Shown here piece by piece: positions 44,660 to 53,412 of a stretch of 64,000 nt of DNA. Numbering within the stretch: position 1 is the stretch's first letter; every line of letters begins with the position of its first letter. Below the pieces are notes generated by a model. It saw only the letters and a program-made list of their open reading frames with translations. It was not told where the DNA came from and did no database searches. The position numbers were made by a program, and so were the translations under genes. Location: the NCBI RefSeq assembly GCF_034387475.1, contig NZ_JAXCIL010000001.1:2108001-2172000 (forward strand), in the 5' to 3' direction. This DNA comes from Pseudomonas sp. Teo4 (lineage in GTDB: Bacteria > Pseudomonadota > Gammaproteobacteria > Pseudomonadales > Pseudomonadaceae).

Positions 44660-45568
44660 ATGACCATGCAAGACCTCAATGACCTCTTTTACTTCGCTCA
44701 GGTCGTCGAAGCCGGGGGTTTCGCGGCAGCCGGGCGTCAGTTGGGCATCCCCAAGTCACGCCTGTCGCGACGCATCGCCGAACTGGAAGAGCGCCTGGAT
44801 ACACGCCTGCTGCAACGCACCACCCGCCAGCTCAAGCTCACCGCCGTGGGCGAGCGCTACCTGCATCATTGCCAGGCCATGCTGCTGGAAGCAGAAGCGG
44901 CCGACGAGGTGGTGGCCAGCATGAGCAGCGAGCCGCGTGGTCGGCTCCGGGTGTCCTGCCCGGTCGCCTTGGCCCATGCGTTCATGCCAGATGTGGTCAG
45001 CCGTTTTCTGGAGCAGTACCCCCAGGTGCAACTGGACATGGTGCTGCTCAACCGCCGGGTCGACCTGATTTCCGAGGGTATCGACGTGGCCCTGCGGGTC
45101 CGCGACCTGGGCGATGAAGACCCGGCGCTGGTCACCCGCCGCCTGCGCCAGGCACAGATGCAACTGGTGGCGGCCCCGGGCTTTGCCGACCATATTCGCG
45201 ACCCCGCCAAACTGGCCACTCTGCCAGTGCTGGGCGCGGCGGAGGCCGACAGGCTGGTGCACTTCCGCCTGCATGGCCCGAACGGCCAACAGCAGGAGGT
45301 CGCGCTGGAGCCGCGCCTGGCCATCGATGACTTCGTGGTGCGCAGCGCGGCCGTGCGCGCCGGGCTCGGTTTCACGGCCCTGCCAAGCATGTTCTGCGAA
45401 GAGCAGTTGGAACGGGGCGAGCTGGTGCGGCTGCTGCCGGACTGGTCACTGCCCGGCGGCTATCTGCAGGCGGTCTACCCCCATCGACGGGGCCTGCTGC
45501 CGGCAGTGCGGGCCTGGATCGATCACCTGGCGACCTCGTTCGAGGCCTGCGGAGAACGCTATGTCTAA
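44660..45568 (+). CDS. LysR-family transcriptional regulator
   Basis: A 302-residue LTTR. The N-terminal HTH (F-A-A-A-G-R-Q-L-G-I-P-K-S-R-L-S-R-R-I-A-E-L-E) is followed by a two-lobed effector domain (G-R-L-R-V-S-C-P-V-A-L-A near residue 95). The first ATG is at 44660, a second (M-Q-D-L-N-D) at 44666. It diverges from azoR and probably controls it in response to quinones or azo compounds, as is usual for such pairs. Confidence 0.93.
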   Translation: MTMQDLNDLFYFAQVVEAGGFAAAGRQLGIPKSRLSRRIAELEERLDTRLLQRTTRQLKLTAVGERYLHHCQAMLLEAEAADEVVASMSSEPRGRLRVSCPVALAHAFMPDVVSRFLEQYPQVQLDMVLLNRRVDLISEGIDVALRVRDLGDEDPALVTRRLRQAQMQLVAAPGFADHIRDPAKLATLPVLGAAEADRLVHFRLHGPNGQQQEVALEPRLAIDDFVVRSAAVRAGLGFTALPSMFCEEQLERGELVRLLPDWSLPGGYLQAVYPHRRGLLPAVRAWIDHLATSFEACGERYV

Positions 45569-45920
45569 GCAGAAAATGACCGAAGAACAGGTGGCGGCAT
45601 TCTGCCTTGGCCTGCCGGGGGCGCGGGAAGACTACAAATGGGGTGGTATTCGGGTGTTCTCGGTGGCCGGCAACAAGATGTTCGCAGTCATGGACCTGGC
45701 GGGCGCGGGGCTGTCGTTCAAGGTCGCCGATGAGCTGTTTCTGGGCTATTGCGACCGCCCTGGGGTACGCCCGGCGCCTTACCTGGCGCGGGCACGGTGG
45801 ATCAGCATGACGCCGCCCTACCCCATGGGCCGCGATGAGCTGTGCGACCTGCTGCAGCGCTCGCACCAACTGGTGGTGCGGCGCTTGCCAAAGCGATTGC
45901 AGGTGGGGCTGGTGTTGTGA
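45561..45920 (+). CDS. MmcQ/YjbR family protein
   Basis: A 119-residue protein with the YjbR pattern: C-L-G-L-P-G-A-R-E-D-Y-K-W-G near residue 16, F-S-V-A-G-N-K-M-F-A, and a W-I-S-M segment near residue 75. These are small cytosolic proteins with a CyaY-like DNA-binding fold. The start overlaps the end of the LysR gene by eight bases, so it is probably co-translated with it. Role unknown. Confidence 0.85.
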   Translation: MSKQKMTEEQVAAFCLGLPGAREDYKWGGIRVFSVAGNKMFAVMDLAGAGLSFKVADELFLGYCDRPGVRPAPYLARARWISMTPPYPMGRDELCDLLQRSHQLVVRRLPKRLQVGLVL

Positions 45921-45939
45921 AGGGTGTTTTACACCTGGC

Positions 45940-46368
45940 TCAGAACAGCCTGAATAGCTGATGATTCAGGAACAGGTAGTCGACCCAGAACACCTGATGC
46001 AGCATCACGATGGCCCAGAACACCAACTGGTACGAGACCTTGCGGGTCTTGTGTCGAAACAGCTGCTGGGCCAGCAAAGCTCCGGGCCAGCCACCCAGCA
46101 GCTCGCTGGCGTGCAACACCTTCTCTGGTGTGCGCCAGGCCTGGCTGCGGGCTTGGTGCTTGTCCTGCCAGTACAGCAGCAGGCAAATGAGGCTCGCCGC
46201 CGGGTAAACCGCCAGCGGCCACCAGGCTTGCCCGCTCCAGGCCAGTTGTGCCACGCCGACACCTGGTAGCAGGCACAACGCGCCCAACAGCAGCAGCTTC
46301 AGGCGGGCATGTCGTACGCCCTCCTGCCGAGCGGCGCCCTGCTGCACCTTGTCTTGCGTGCGCGCCAT
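45940..46368 (-). CDS. DUF1294 membrane protein
   Basis: A 142-residue protein with about three transmembrane segments. The DUF1294 core is Y-W-Q-D-K-H-Q-A-R, R-T-P-E-K-V-L-H and G-G-W-P-G-A-L-L-A-Q-Q-L-F-R-H-K-T-R-K. Many homologues carry an N-terminal cold-shock domain; this one lacks it. It follows uppP by one base in the same direction, so the two are probably co-transcribed. Confidence 0.88.
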   Translation of the reverse strand: MARTQDKVQQGAARQEGVRHARLKLLLLGALCLLPGVGVAQLAWSGQAWWPLAVYPAASLICLLLYWQDKHQARSQAWRTPEKVLHASELLGGWPGALLAQQLFRHKTRKVSYQLVFWAIVMLHQVFWVDYLFLNHQLFRLF

Positions 46369-46369
46369 A

Positions 46370-47200
46370 TCAGCCGTGCGCCGTCGACCAGTCGACCCAG
46401 CCGAACTGCCAGGTGGCCAGAATCAGCAGACCGAAGGCAATGCGGTACCAGGCGAACACTGCGTAGCTGTGGTTGGCGATGAACTTCAGCAGACCACGCA
46501 CGGCGATCATGGCGAAGATGAACGAGGTCACGAAGCCAATGGCGAATACCGGCAGGTCGCTGGGCTGGAACAGGTCACGGTACTTGTAGCCCGAGTACAC
46601 CGCCGCGCCCACCATGGTGGGCATGGCCAGGAAGAACGAAAACTCGGTGGCCGCCTTGCGCGACAGGCCGAACAACAGGCCGCCAATGATGGTGGAGCCG
46701 GAACGCGACGTGCCCGGAATCATGGCCAGACACTGAACGAAGCCGATTTTCAAGGCGTGACTCCAGCGCATGTCGTCGACATGGTCGACCTCGACGCGAT
46801 GGTCGCGCCGCTCGGCCCACAGCATGATCACCCCGCCCACCACCAGCGCCGCCGCCACGGTGATCGGGTTGAACAGGTATTCGTGGATCAAGTCGGCGAA
46901 CAGCACGCCGAGCACCACGGCGGGCATGAAGGCCAGCAGCAGGTTGCCGGTGAAACGCCGGGCGGTGGGCTGGCTGGTCAGGCCAAAGACCACATCGAAG
47001 ATCTTGCGCCGGAATTCCCACACCACCGCCAGGATGGCCGCCAGCTGAATGATGATGTTGAACGCCATGGCCCGCTCGCCACCAAAGCCGATCAGGTCGG
47101 CGACGATAATCTGGTGGCCGGTACTGGAAATCGGCAGAAACTCCGTCAGTCCCTCGACCACACCTAAGATGATTGCCTGGAAGGCAGTCCAAAAATCCAT
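46370..47200 (-). CDS. uppP: Undecaprenyl-diphosphatase
   Basis: A 276-residue BacA/UppP enzyme that dephosphorylates undecaprenyl pyrophosphate to recycle the peptidoglycan carrier lipid. The two active-site motifs are present: [17 protein letters not shown] near residue 13 and P-G-T-S-R-S-G-S-T near residue 162. About eight membrane segments surround them. It also gives bacitracin tolerance when overproduced. Confidence 0.95.
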   Translation of the reverse strand: MDFWTAFQAIILGVVEGLTEFLPISSTGHQIIVADLIGFGGERAMAFNIIIQLAAILAVVWEFRRKIFDVVFGLTSQPTARRFTGNLLLAFMPAVVLGVLFADLIHEYLFNPITVAAALVVGGVIMLWAERRDHRVEVDHVDDMRWSHALKIGFVQCLAMIPGTSRSGSTIIGGLLFGLSRKAATEFSFFLAMPTMVGAAVYSGYKYRDLFQPSDLPVFAIGFVTSFIFAMIAVRGLLKFIANHSYAVFAWYRIAFGLLILATWQFGWVDWSTAHG

Positions 47201-47500
47201 CGTTCCCCCGATGGGGCACTGCTCACTGCAGGCCCCTAGTTCTTGATTTGCTTATGTTTCGCCGCACGCGGCGCGGCTGTTTTACAGCGACTGTTGGTGG
47301 TAACGCCAGCCGAAAAGTTCACGCTGCCTAAAGGTTTCATCTTGAGCGGCCGAAATCCTAACAGAGCCGCTCTGCAATGGCTTGCATCAACAGCGGCAGA
47401 GTAGCCCGGATCTAGCACTTAGCCATTAGTCGAGTGGGGGGCGACGGCAAAGCGTGTTTGGATGCACCTGAATAACAAGAACAATGCGGGAGTAACCTTC
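47201..47500. other. Divergent intergenic region uppP/chemoreceptor
   Basis: About 300 bases without a credible gene. CCGCACGCGGCG near 47262 is a short hairpin. No riboswitch or tRNA was recognised. Confidence 0.4.
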
Positions 47501-49135
47501 ATGAAGACCTTGAGGTCGATGTCGATCAGCCGCCGTTTGTGGCTGATTCTGCTGGTGGCAGTGGCGATGCTGGTGGTGCTGGGCCTGTTGATGCTGCGCC
47601 AGATCCACGGCGACTTGTACCAGGCCAAGGCGGAGAAGACCCGCCACGTGGTCCAGACTGCCGCAGGTGTGCTGGCTTACTACCAAGGCCTTGAAGCCGC
47701 TGGCAGCCTTAGCCGCGAAGCTGCGCAGCAGCAGGCTCTGCAGGTGGTGCGCGGGCTGCGTTATGACCAGAACGACTATTTCTGGATCAACGACCTGGGG
47801 CCGAAGATGATCATGCACCCGGCCAACCCCAAGCTCGACGGCCAGGACCTGTCGGCCATCCGCGACCCGGACGGTTTCGCGGTGTTCAATGAAATGGTCG
47901 CCCTCGCCCGCAGCCAGGGCGCAGGCCCGGTCGACTACCGCTGGCCCAAGCCGGGCGCCACCGACCCGGTGGCCAAGACTTCCTACATTCAATTGTTCAA
48001 GCCCTGGGGCTGGGTCATCGGCTCAGGGGTGTACATCGACGATGTGCAAGCCGAGTTCGCCCGCCAGTTGCGTGACGCAAGCCTGGTCGGCCTGGGCATC
48101 GCGCTGCTGATGGCCCTGATGGTGATGCTCATCGCCCGCAGCATCGCCCGCCCCTTGCAGGAGGCCGTGCAGGCCATGGGCAACATTGCCAGTGGCGAAA
48201 GCGACCTGACCCGACGCCTGGACACCCACGGCCGCGACGAGATCACCCACCTGGGCGAGCACTTCAACCGCTTCAACGGCAAGTTGCAGGGTGTGGTCGG
48301 CCAGTTGCAGGGCGCCGCCCATGCCCTGGCCCAGTCCGCGAGCCATGTCGGCGACAACGCCGGCGCCGCCCAGCAGCACAGCGCCCAGCAGTCGCTGCAG
48401 ATGGACCAGGTGGCGACTGCGGTCAATGAAGTGACCTACGCCGTGCAGGACGTGGCCAAGACTGCCGAGCAGGCGGCTGGTGAGATGCGTGCCGCACAGC
48501 AGCAGGTCGAGCACGGTCAGCAGGCGATTCACGGCAGCCTGCAGCAGATCGACCGCCTGTCGCAGACCATCGAACAAGCCGTCCAGGTGATTCGCGAACT
48601 GGCCGGGCACAGCAGCAAGATCGGCGGCGTGCTCGACGTGATCCGCTCCATCGCCGAGCAGACCAATCTGTTGGCTCTCAACGCTGCCATCGAAGCGGCC
48701 CGTGCAGGTGAACAAGGCCGTGGGTTTGCCGTGGTGGCCGACGAAGTGCGCCTGTTGGCCCAGCGCACGGCGCAGTCGACCGCAGAAATTCACACCATGA
48801 TCGAGCATTTGCAGGGGCAGTCGGACGCTGCGGTCAAAGCCATCGACACCAGCAGCGAAGCTTCGCGGCAAACCGTCGAGCAGGCCCGCGAAGCCGGCTC
48901 CAGCCTGGATGCCATCAGCCAGGCACTGCACAACCTCACTGCGCTCAATGCGTCGATTGCCAGCGCCACCTTGCAACAGTCTCATGTGGTCGAGGAGATC
49001 AACCGCAATGTGCTGGACACCGCCGGGTTGTCGCAACAGACCGCAGACGCTGCGCGCCAGTCGAGCGATGCCGGGGAGTCGCTGGCGCGTTTGAGCGAGG
49101 ACCTGGAGCAACTGTTGCGTCAGTTCAGGGTTTGA
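47501..49135 (+). CDS. Methyl-accepting chemotaxis protein, sCache-type sensor
   Basis: A 544-residue chemoreceptor. Transmembrane 1 is near residues 12-32. The periplasmic single-Cache domain (Y-F-W-I-N-D, then [14 protein letters not shown]) spans about 33-190, followed by transmembrane 2 near 192-212, HAMP, and the MCP signalling hairpin with the tip [20 protein letters not shown]. No C-terminal CheR-docking pentapeptide is present. The ATG at 47501 is preceded by GGGAGT. sCache receptors often sense small carboxylates, but the ligand here is unknown. Confidence 0.94.
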   Translation: MKTLRSMSISRRLWLILLVAVAMLVVLGLLMLRQIHGDLYQAKAEKTRHVVQTAAGVLAYYQGLEAAGSLSREAAQQQALQVVRGLRYDQNDYFWINDLGPKMIMHPANPKLDGQDLSAIRDPDGFAVFNEMVALARSQGAGPVDYRWPKPGATDPVAKTSYIQLFKPWGWVIGSGVYIDDVQAEFARQLRDASLVGLGIALLMALMVMLIARSIARPLQEAVQAMGNIASGESDLTRRLDTHGRDEITHLGEHFNRFNGKLQGVVGQLQGAAHALAQSASHVGDNAGAAQQHSAQQSLQMDQVATAVNEVTYAVQDVAKTAEQAAGEMRAAQQQVEHGQQAIHGSLQQIDRLSQTIEQAVQVIRELAGHSSKIGGVLDVIRSIAEQTNLLALNAAIEAARAGEQGRGFAVVADEVRLLAQRTAQSTAEIHTMIEHLQGQSDAAVKAIDTSSEASRQTVEQAREAGSSLDAISQALHNLTALNASIASATLQQSHVVEEINRNVLDTAGLSQQTADAARQSSDAGESLARLSEDLEQLLRQFRV

Positions 49136-49151
49136 CAGGGTTGCCTGTTAC

Positions 49152-49245
49152 GGCCTCATCGCCGGCAAGCCGGCTCCCACAGGTGTTGCGCCGGTCTCAG
49201 GTGCGACGCTGTACCTGTGGGAGCCGGCTTGCCGGCGATGAGGCC
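49152..49245. repeat. REP pair, perfect 33-bp inverted repeat
   Basis: Arms 49152-49184 and 49213-49245 are exact complements (core CATCGCCGGCAAGCCGGCTC), separated by 28 bases. This is a P. putida-type REP doublet just after the chemoreceptor, able to form a strong hairpin and probably stopping its transcription. Confidence 0.9.
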
Positions 49246-49339
49246 TGAACAGGCACCGTAGGAGCCAGCTCACAAACCCTTGTCACCCGACAGCTCGCAC
49301 AGGCTACAATCGCGCCCCCTCCCATTCCAAGGATCGCCG

Positions 49340-49906
49340 ATGTCCGGCCTTGAGCTCATCGCCGCCGTGCTCGGCGTCACCGCCGTCTGGCTCACCGTCA
49401 AACAGAACGCCTGGTGCTGGCCAATCGGCCTGGTGATGGTGCTGATCTACGGCTGGCTGTTCTACGAGGTCAAGCTGTACTCGGGCATGCTGCTGCAATT
49501 GGCCTACGCTGCGCTGCAATTGTACGGCTGGTGGCAGTGGCGCCGGCCCGATCGGGCCGAGGATGCACGGAAGGTGACACGCCTGAACCGGCCCGCCGTG
49601 CTTTTCAGCCTGCTTGCCGGCCTGCTGCTGAGCCTTGCGCTGGGCGCAGCCATGGCCTTCTGGACCGATGCCGCCCTGCCCTGGCTGGACGCCACGCTCA
49701 CCGGCTTCAGCCTGGTGGCGCAGGTGTGGATGGCGCAAAAGCGCCTGCAGTGCTGGCCGTTGTGGGTGGTGGTCGATGTGATCTACGTCGGGCAGTACCT
49801 GCATCAGCAGTTGTACTTCACCGCCGGTTTCTTCGCCGTACTGACCGTGATCGCCATGCGTGGCTGGCTTGAATGGCGCCGCGACCCGGCATTGGTGGCC
49901 CAATGA
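49340..49906 (+). CDS. pnuC: PnuC-family nicotinamide riboside transporter
   Basis: A 188-residue membrane protein with about seven hydrophobic segments and the PnuC pattern W-L-T-V-K-Q-N-A-W-C-W-P-I-G, Y-E-V-K-L-Y and W-W-Q-W, then W-V-V-V-D-V-I-Y-V-G-Q-Y in the last third. The start has AAGGA upstream. It overlaps the next gene by four bases (ATGA); that gene is a NadR-like kinase, so the pair probably imports and phosphorylates nicotinamide riboside for NAD salvage. Confidence 0.9.
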   Translation: MSGLELIAAVLGVTAVWLTVKQNAWCWPIGLVMVLIYGWLFYEVKLYSGMLLQLAYAALQLYGWWQWRRPDRAEDARKVTRLNRPAVLFSLLAGLLLSLALGAAMAFWTDAALPWLDATLTGFSLVAQVWMAQKRLQCWPLWVVVDVIYVGQYLHQQLYFTAGFFAVLTVIAMRGWLEWRRDPALVAQ

Positions 49907-50439
49907 AAGTCGTAGTGCTGTGCGGCCCCGAATCCAGTGGCAAAAGCTGGCTCAGCGGTGTGCTGCAGGCGCAATTTGGCGGCCTGGTGGTTTCCGAGTA
50001 CGTGCGCCACTTCATCGACCGGGAACAACGCGACACCTGCTACGCCGATATCCCCAGCATCGCTTGCGGCCAACTGGCCTGGGAAGACGCTGCTCGCGCC
50101 CGCCAGCCTGAACTGCTGATTCTCGATACCCACTTGCTCAGCAACCTGTTGTGGAGCCGGGCGCTGTTTGGCGATTGCCCGGACTGGATCGAGCACGCCC
50201 TGCTCGAGCGTAACTACGACCTGCATCTATTACTGGACCCACAGGGCGTCGCCTGGGTAGGCGATGGTCAGCGCTGCCAACCGGAGCTGAGTGCGCGTCA
50301 GGCTTTTTTTGCCGACAGCCTGGGCTGGCTGCAACGCCATGAACAACCCCTGCAGGTAATCGGTGGCGACTGGCCGACCCGCAGCGCAGCGGCCCTGGAC
50401 GCCGTTCGGCAACTGCTCGCAACCCCCGTGGTGTGTTAA
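49903..50439 (+). CDS. NadR-like P-loop kinase (probable ribosylnicotinamide kinase)
   Basis: A 178-residue AAA_28-type P-loop protein with Walker A G8-P-E-S-S-G-K-S15, S-E-Y-V-R-H-F near residue 34 and L-L-I-L-D-T-H as the Walker B strand. It matches the C-terminal kinase domain of NadR without the adenylyltransferase part. Coupled to pnuC by an ATGA overlap. It probably phosphorylates nicotinamide riboside to NMN and so traps it. Confidence 0.85.
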   Translation: MKVVVLCGPESSGKSWLSGVLQAQFGGLVVSEYVRHFIDREQRDTCYADIPSIACGQLAWEDAARARQPELLILDTHLLSNLLWSRALFGDCPDWIEHALLERNYDLHLLLDPQGVAWVGDGQRCQPELSARQAFFADSLGWLQRHEQPLQVIGGDWPTRSAAALDAVRQLLATPVVC

Positions 50440-50738
50440 GCCCCTGACACACCAAACTGGGCCATAGCCCCCGTATTTGCGCACTTTCCCCAAATTGCGG
50501 GGCGAGTGTTGCGCCCACGATACAGTCGTGCCAAAGCCGCTTCGGGCAAGGCTACCACCGGAAAAAGCGGTTCTTGGCCTGCCCAGTGTCTCGACGCTGA
50601 TACAGCTAAATGACAACGCGTCCAGCTATCAAAGCCAAGTCTTTGAATACCCTATAAAAACCAAAAGCGGCACAGCTCCTGCTCTCCTCCTCGCAACGCT
50701 GATAACGGGCCAGCGAACGGAAAGAAGGAATTGCCACC
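50440..50738 (+). promoter_or_regulatory. fap operon upstream region
   Basis: About 300 bases without a gene. A CCTATAAA stretch at 50651-50658 could be a -10 element of sigma-S type, since no TTGACA-like -35 is evident. The ribosome-binding site AAGAAGGA at 50722-50729 precedes the GTG of fapA. Known fap regulators such as FleQ or AmrZ cannot be placed by eye. Confidence 0.35.
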
Positions 50739-51176
50739 GTGGAGAAACTCGATAAAGGCCTTTTTCGCCGCCTGCTGGTCGGGTGCGTACTGGGTTCATG
50801 CCTCAGTCTGCCGGCCCAGGCCGACAACGGAATCATCGTGATCACCCGCGATGTCCAACCCCGCATGGCCATCCGAGCCCCTCTGGAACCCGACCCCAAC
50901 CCCACCACCGCCAACGCCAACCCTTCTGCATACGTGCTCAAGCAAACCAGCGAGCTCAGTGATGGCGACTTCGCCAACATCACCAGCGGTACCGGCATTT
51001 CCTCGCTGGTCACACAGCAGACCAACAACATCGGCGGCACCATCGGCAACCAAACGCAGCTTCCCAACATGGCCGCCGGCCGTGGCACAGGGGGAGGCAA
51101 CGGCATTTCCAACATGGTCAATTCGAGTGTCCAACGCGGCCTGGCACCGCTGCAGATCCTCACCGGAGGCAAATGA
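50739..51176 (+). CDS. fapA: Functional amyloid protein FapA
   Basis: A 145-residue exported protein, first of the fap operon. The signal peptide (L-V-G-C-V-L-G-S-C-L-S-L-P-A-Q-A) is followed by an Asn/Thr/Gly-rich chain without cysteines. FapA is a periplasmic chaperone-like component that influences the composition of Fap fibrils. Identification rests on position in a complete fapABCDEF order, size and composition. GTG start with AAGAAGGA nine bases upstream. Confidence 0.85.
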   Translation: MEKLDKGLFRRLLVGCVLGSCLSLPAQADNGIIVITRDVQPRMAIRAPLEPDPNPTTANANPSAYVLKQTSELSDGDFANITSGTGISSLVTQQTNNIGGTIGNQTQLPNMAAGRGTGGGNGISNMVNSSVQRGLAPLQILTGGK

Positions 51177-51177
51177 G

Positions 51178-51750
51178 ATGAGGCAGACGCTGTTAATCCT
51201 TGCCGCGTTTTGCAGTGCATCGGCCTTGGCCCAATCCCCCGTGATCAACGACGCCACCATCGACAGTTCCGGCGCGCAATACCAAGGCAACCTAGGCGTC
51301 AACCAGGCGGCGGGCGACCTGCAGCAACAGGCCAACGCACGGGCCATCGCCAATGGCCATGGGGCCAACGCCACCACCCAGATCCGCCAACGCCTGCAAT
51401 CGGTGATAGACCCCAACATGGATGCCCGCGCCAGCATCCAGGGCGATGCCTTCAGCCATGGCAGCGGCGCACTGGGCGTTAACCAGAGCGCTGGCGCCAG
51501 CACCCAGCAAGCCAACGCACTGCGTATCAGCATTAGTTCACAACCGCAAAGCATCGACGACAGCGTCCTTCTGCAACAGAACGTGGCGCTGATCAACAGC
51601 TCCGATCCAACTGATGCCTCTCCCGGCTATCGCCAGGTCACCACCGGTGACCAGGCATTCACCGGTAGCCGTGGAGTCATCCAGTTGAATCAGAGCGCCG
51701 GGGTGGGCAACCAGACGGCAAACACCCTGAGCGTACGGGTCGCGAACTGA
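51178..51750 (+). CDS. fapB: Fap amyloid minor subunit / nucleator FapB
   Basis: A 190-residue exported protein. The signal peptide ends A-L-A-Q near residue 19. Three imperfect amyloid repeats follow, each with L-G-V-N-Q-x-A-G or L-N-Q-S-A-G and Q-Q-A-N-A or Q-T-A-N: N-L-G-V-N-Q-A-A-G-D, A-L-G-V-N-Q-S-A-G-A and I-Q-L-N-Q-S-A-G-V. This is FapC-like but short, as expected of FapB, the minor subunit thought to nucleate fibrils. It begins one base after fapA ends. No cysteine occurs in the mature chain. Confidence 0.92.
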   Translation: MRQTLLILAAFCSASALAQSPVINDATIDSSGAQYQGNLGVNQAAGDLQQQANARAIANGHGANATTQIRQRLQSVIDPNMDARASIQGDAFSHGSGALGVNQSAGASTQQANALRISISSQPQSIDDSVLLQQNVALINSSDPTDASPGYRQVTTGDQAFTGSRGVIQLNQSAGVGNQTANTLSVRVAN

Positions 51751-51812
51751 CCCGAAAATGGGCAAAAAAGGTAAGAACAACACTTAACCGAAAAAAAAGA
51801 CGGAGAAACACC

Positions 51813-53345
51813 ATGAAACCCTCGATGGCACTTAAGCCTCTGGTTTTCGCAATTGCTGCGGTCATGGCTGTTGCTGCACAAGCGGATCAGAACGATCGGC
51901 GTGGAGGCCACCATGGCCACCACAATCCTCCTCCAAAACCCATCTACACCAAAGCTACTGCCGAAGCGAAAGACACTCAACGAAGCAACGACAACTTCGT
52001 GTTCAACGAAGGCACCATCAACTCGGCCGAGATGAGCGACTCCGCCACCGGCGCCAGCGGCAACGTCGGCATCAACGTGGCTGCCGGTAACGGCAACCAA
52101 CAAGACAACGCTGCGGCCATCGCCAACAGCGCCTCCGACAACTCCGCCATCGACAACAGCTTCGTCTTCGGCGATGCCGAAGCCACCGCCAGTGTCGTTC
52201 AGCGAAGCAACAACAACACCGTCAAGAACTGGTCTACCCAGAGCTCTGCCGTCATGGCCGGCTCGGCTGACGGCAGCAGCGGCAACATGGGTATCAACAT
52301 TGCTGGCGGCGACCTGAACCAGCAGAAAAACACCATGGCCATTGCCAACAACAGTGCGCCAATTGGTGATGCCACTGCCAAAGCCACCGCCAACCAGAGC
52401 GGCCCCGGCCTGACCGTGATCAACCGTGCCGACCGCACCTATCGGGTGGATACGATCACCATCACCACCTCGAAAAGCGGTTCGTCCTCGGCCAGCGGCT
52501 CGTTCGATGCCAACATCGACAAGAGCTCCAGCTCGAGCTTCAGCGTGGCTGGCTCGCAAAGCAGCAGCGCCAGCGGTTCGAAGAGCAGCAGCGCCAGTGG
52601 TTCGAGCAGCAGCAACTCCAGCGGCTCGAGCAGCATGAACTCCAGTGGCTCTAGCAGCAGCAGCGCCAGCGGTTCGAACAACATGGCAGCCAACGGCTCG
52701 AACAGCTGGGATGCCAGCGGTTCGCACAACTCGAGCTCCAGCTCCACCTCGAGTGCTTCGCTCAACGCTTCGCTGGACGCTTCGGTCAGCGCCGACGCAA
52801 CCAGGACCTCGACCTTCGGCCCGTTCACCCGGACCCGCAGCGAGAGCTTCGACGGCTCGGTTAACGCCGACCTCGACGTAAGCGTCGACACCTCCCGCGA
52901 CCGCACTCACGAGTCGTCCTTCGACAAGTCCTACGACTCGTCGTTCGACAAGTCGTACACCTCTTCGTACGACCGGACCCGTGACTCTTCGTACGACAAG
53001 TCTCGCGACTCCTCTTACGAGAAGTCTCGCGATTCTTCGTGGGAAAAAGCGAAGGCTTCGGAATGGGAGAAAGCCAACGCTTCGGCCTTCGAGAAATCCG
53101 GCGAGAAATCTTCGGAGTCTTCGGACAGCATCTCGAAGAGCTACAGCGAGGCTAGCGAGTACGCAATGAGCAACAGCGTCTCGTTCCAAGTGCTGACCCC
53201 GACCGGCTGGGCCAACCCTGTGACCAACACCGCAACCCTCAGTGGTTCGGTGAACGGTGGCAGCGGCAACCTGGGCGTCAACGTGGCAGCCGGTGTGGGC
53301 AACCAGCAAAGCAACTCGCTGGCCATCTCCAACACCTCGATGTAA
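51813..53345 (+). CDS. fapC: Major Fap amyloid subunit FapC, with very long second linker
   Basis: A 510-residue secreted amyloid. Signal peptide 1-24 (A-A-Q-A). A His/Pro-rich start (R-R-G-G-H-H-G-H-H) precedes repeat R1 (57-105, N-V-G-I-N-V-A-A-G-N-G-N-Q-Q). Linker L1 is short. R2 spans 131-179 (N-M-G-I-N-I-A-G-G-D-L-N-Q-Q) and R3 about 450-507 (N-L-G-V-N-V-A-A-G-V-G-N-Q-Q). L2 has about 270 residues: a Ser/Gly/Ala block, then tandem S-S-Y-D-K-S-R-D-type units rich in Ser, Asp, Lys and Tyr. No cysteine occurs anywhere, so the C-terminal CxxC of some FapC proteins is absent. Confidence 0.94.
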   Translation: MKPSMALKPLVFAIAAVMAVAAQADQNDRRGGHHGHHNPPPKPIYTKATAEAKDTQRSNDNFVFNEGTINSAEMSDSATGASGNVGINVAAGNGNQQDNAAAIANSASDNSAIDNSFVFGDAEATASVVQRSNNNTVKNWSTQSSAVMAGSADGSSGNMGINIAGGDLNQQKNTMAIANNSAPIGDATAKATANQSGPGLTVINRADRTYRVDTITITTSKSGSSSASGSFDANIDKSSSSSFSVAGSQSSSASGSKSSSASGSSSSNSSGSSSMNSSGSSSSSASGSNNMAANGSNSWDASGSHNSSSSSTSSASLNASLDASVSADATRTSTFGPFTRTRSESFDGSVNADLDVSVDTSRDRTHESSFDKSYDSSFDKSYTSSYDRTRDSSYDKSRDSSYEKSRDSSWEKAKASEWEKANASAFEKSGEKSSESSDSISKSYSEASEYAMSNSVSFQVLTPTGWANPVTNTATLSGSVNGGSGNLGVNVAAGVGNQQSNSLAISNTSM

Positions 53346-53358
53346 CAACTGCGGCCTG

Positions 53359-53385
53359 GAGGCCCCCTTCGGGGGGCCTCTTTCT
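53359..53385 (+). terminator. Terminator-like hairpin between fapC and fapD
   Basis: GAGGCCCC (53359-53366), loop CTTCGG, GGGGCCTC (53373-53380), then TTTCT. It has the form of an intrinsic terminator, yet the same-strand fapD begins 28 bases later with its own GGGGGG-containing ribosome-binding region. Partial read-through would keep FapC much more abundant than FapDEF. Confidence 0.75.
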
Positions 53386-53412
53386 AACAAGAAATACAGG
53401 GGGGCGTCGAAC

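Noticed and set aside
52560..52720. Short tandem repeats that look like a CRISPR-like or VNTR array
   Set aside because: They are in-frame Ser/Gly/Ala codon repeats in the FapC linker; no regular spacers.
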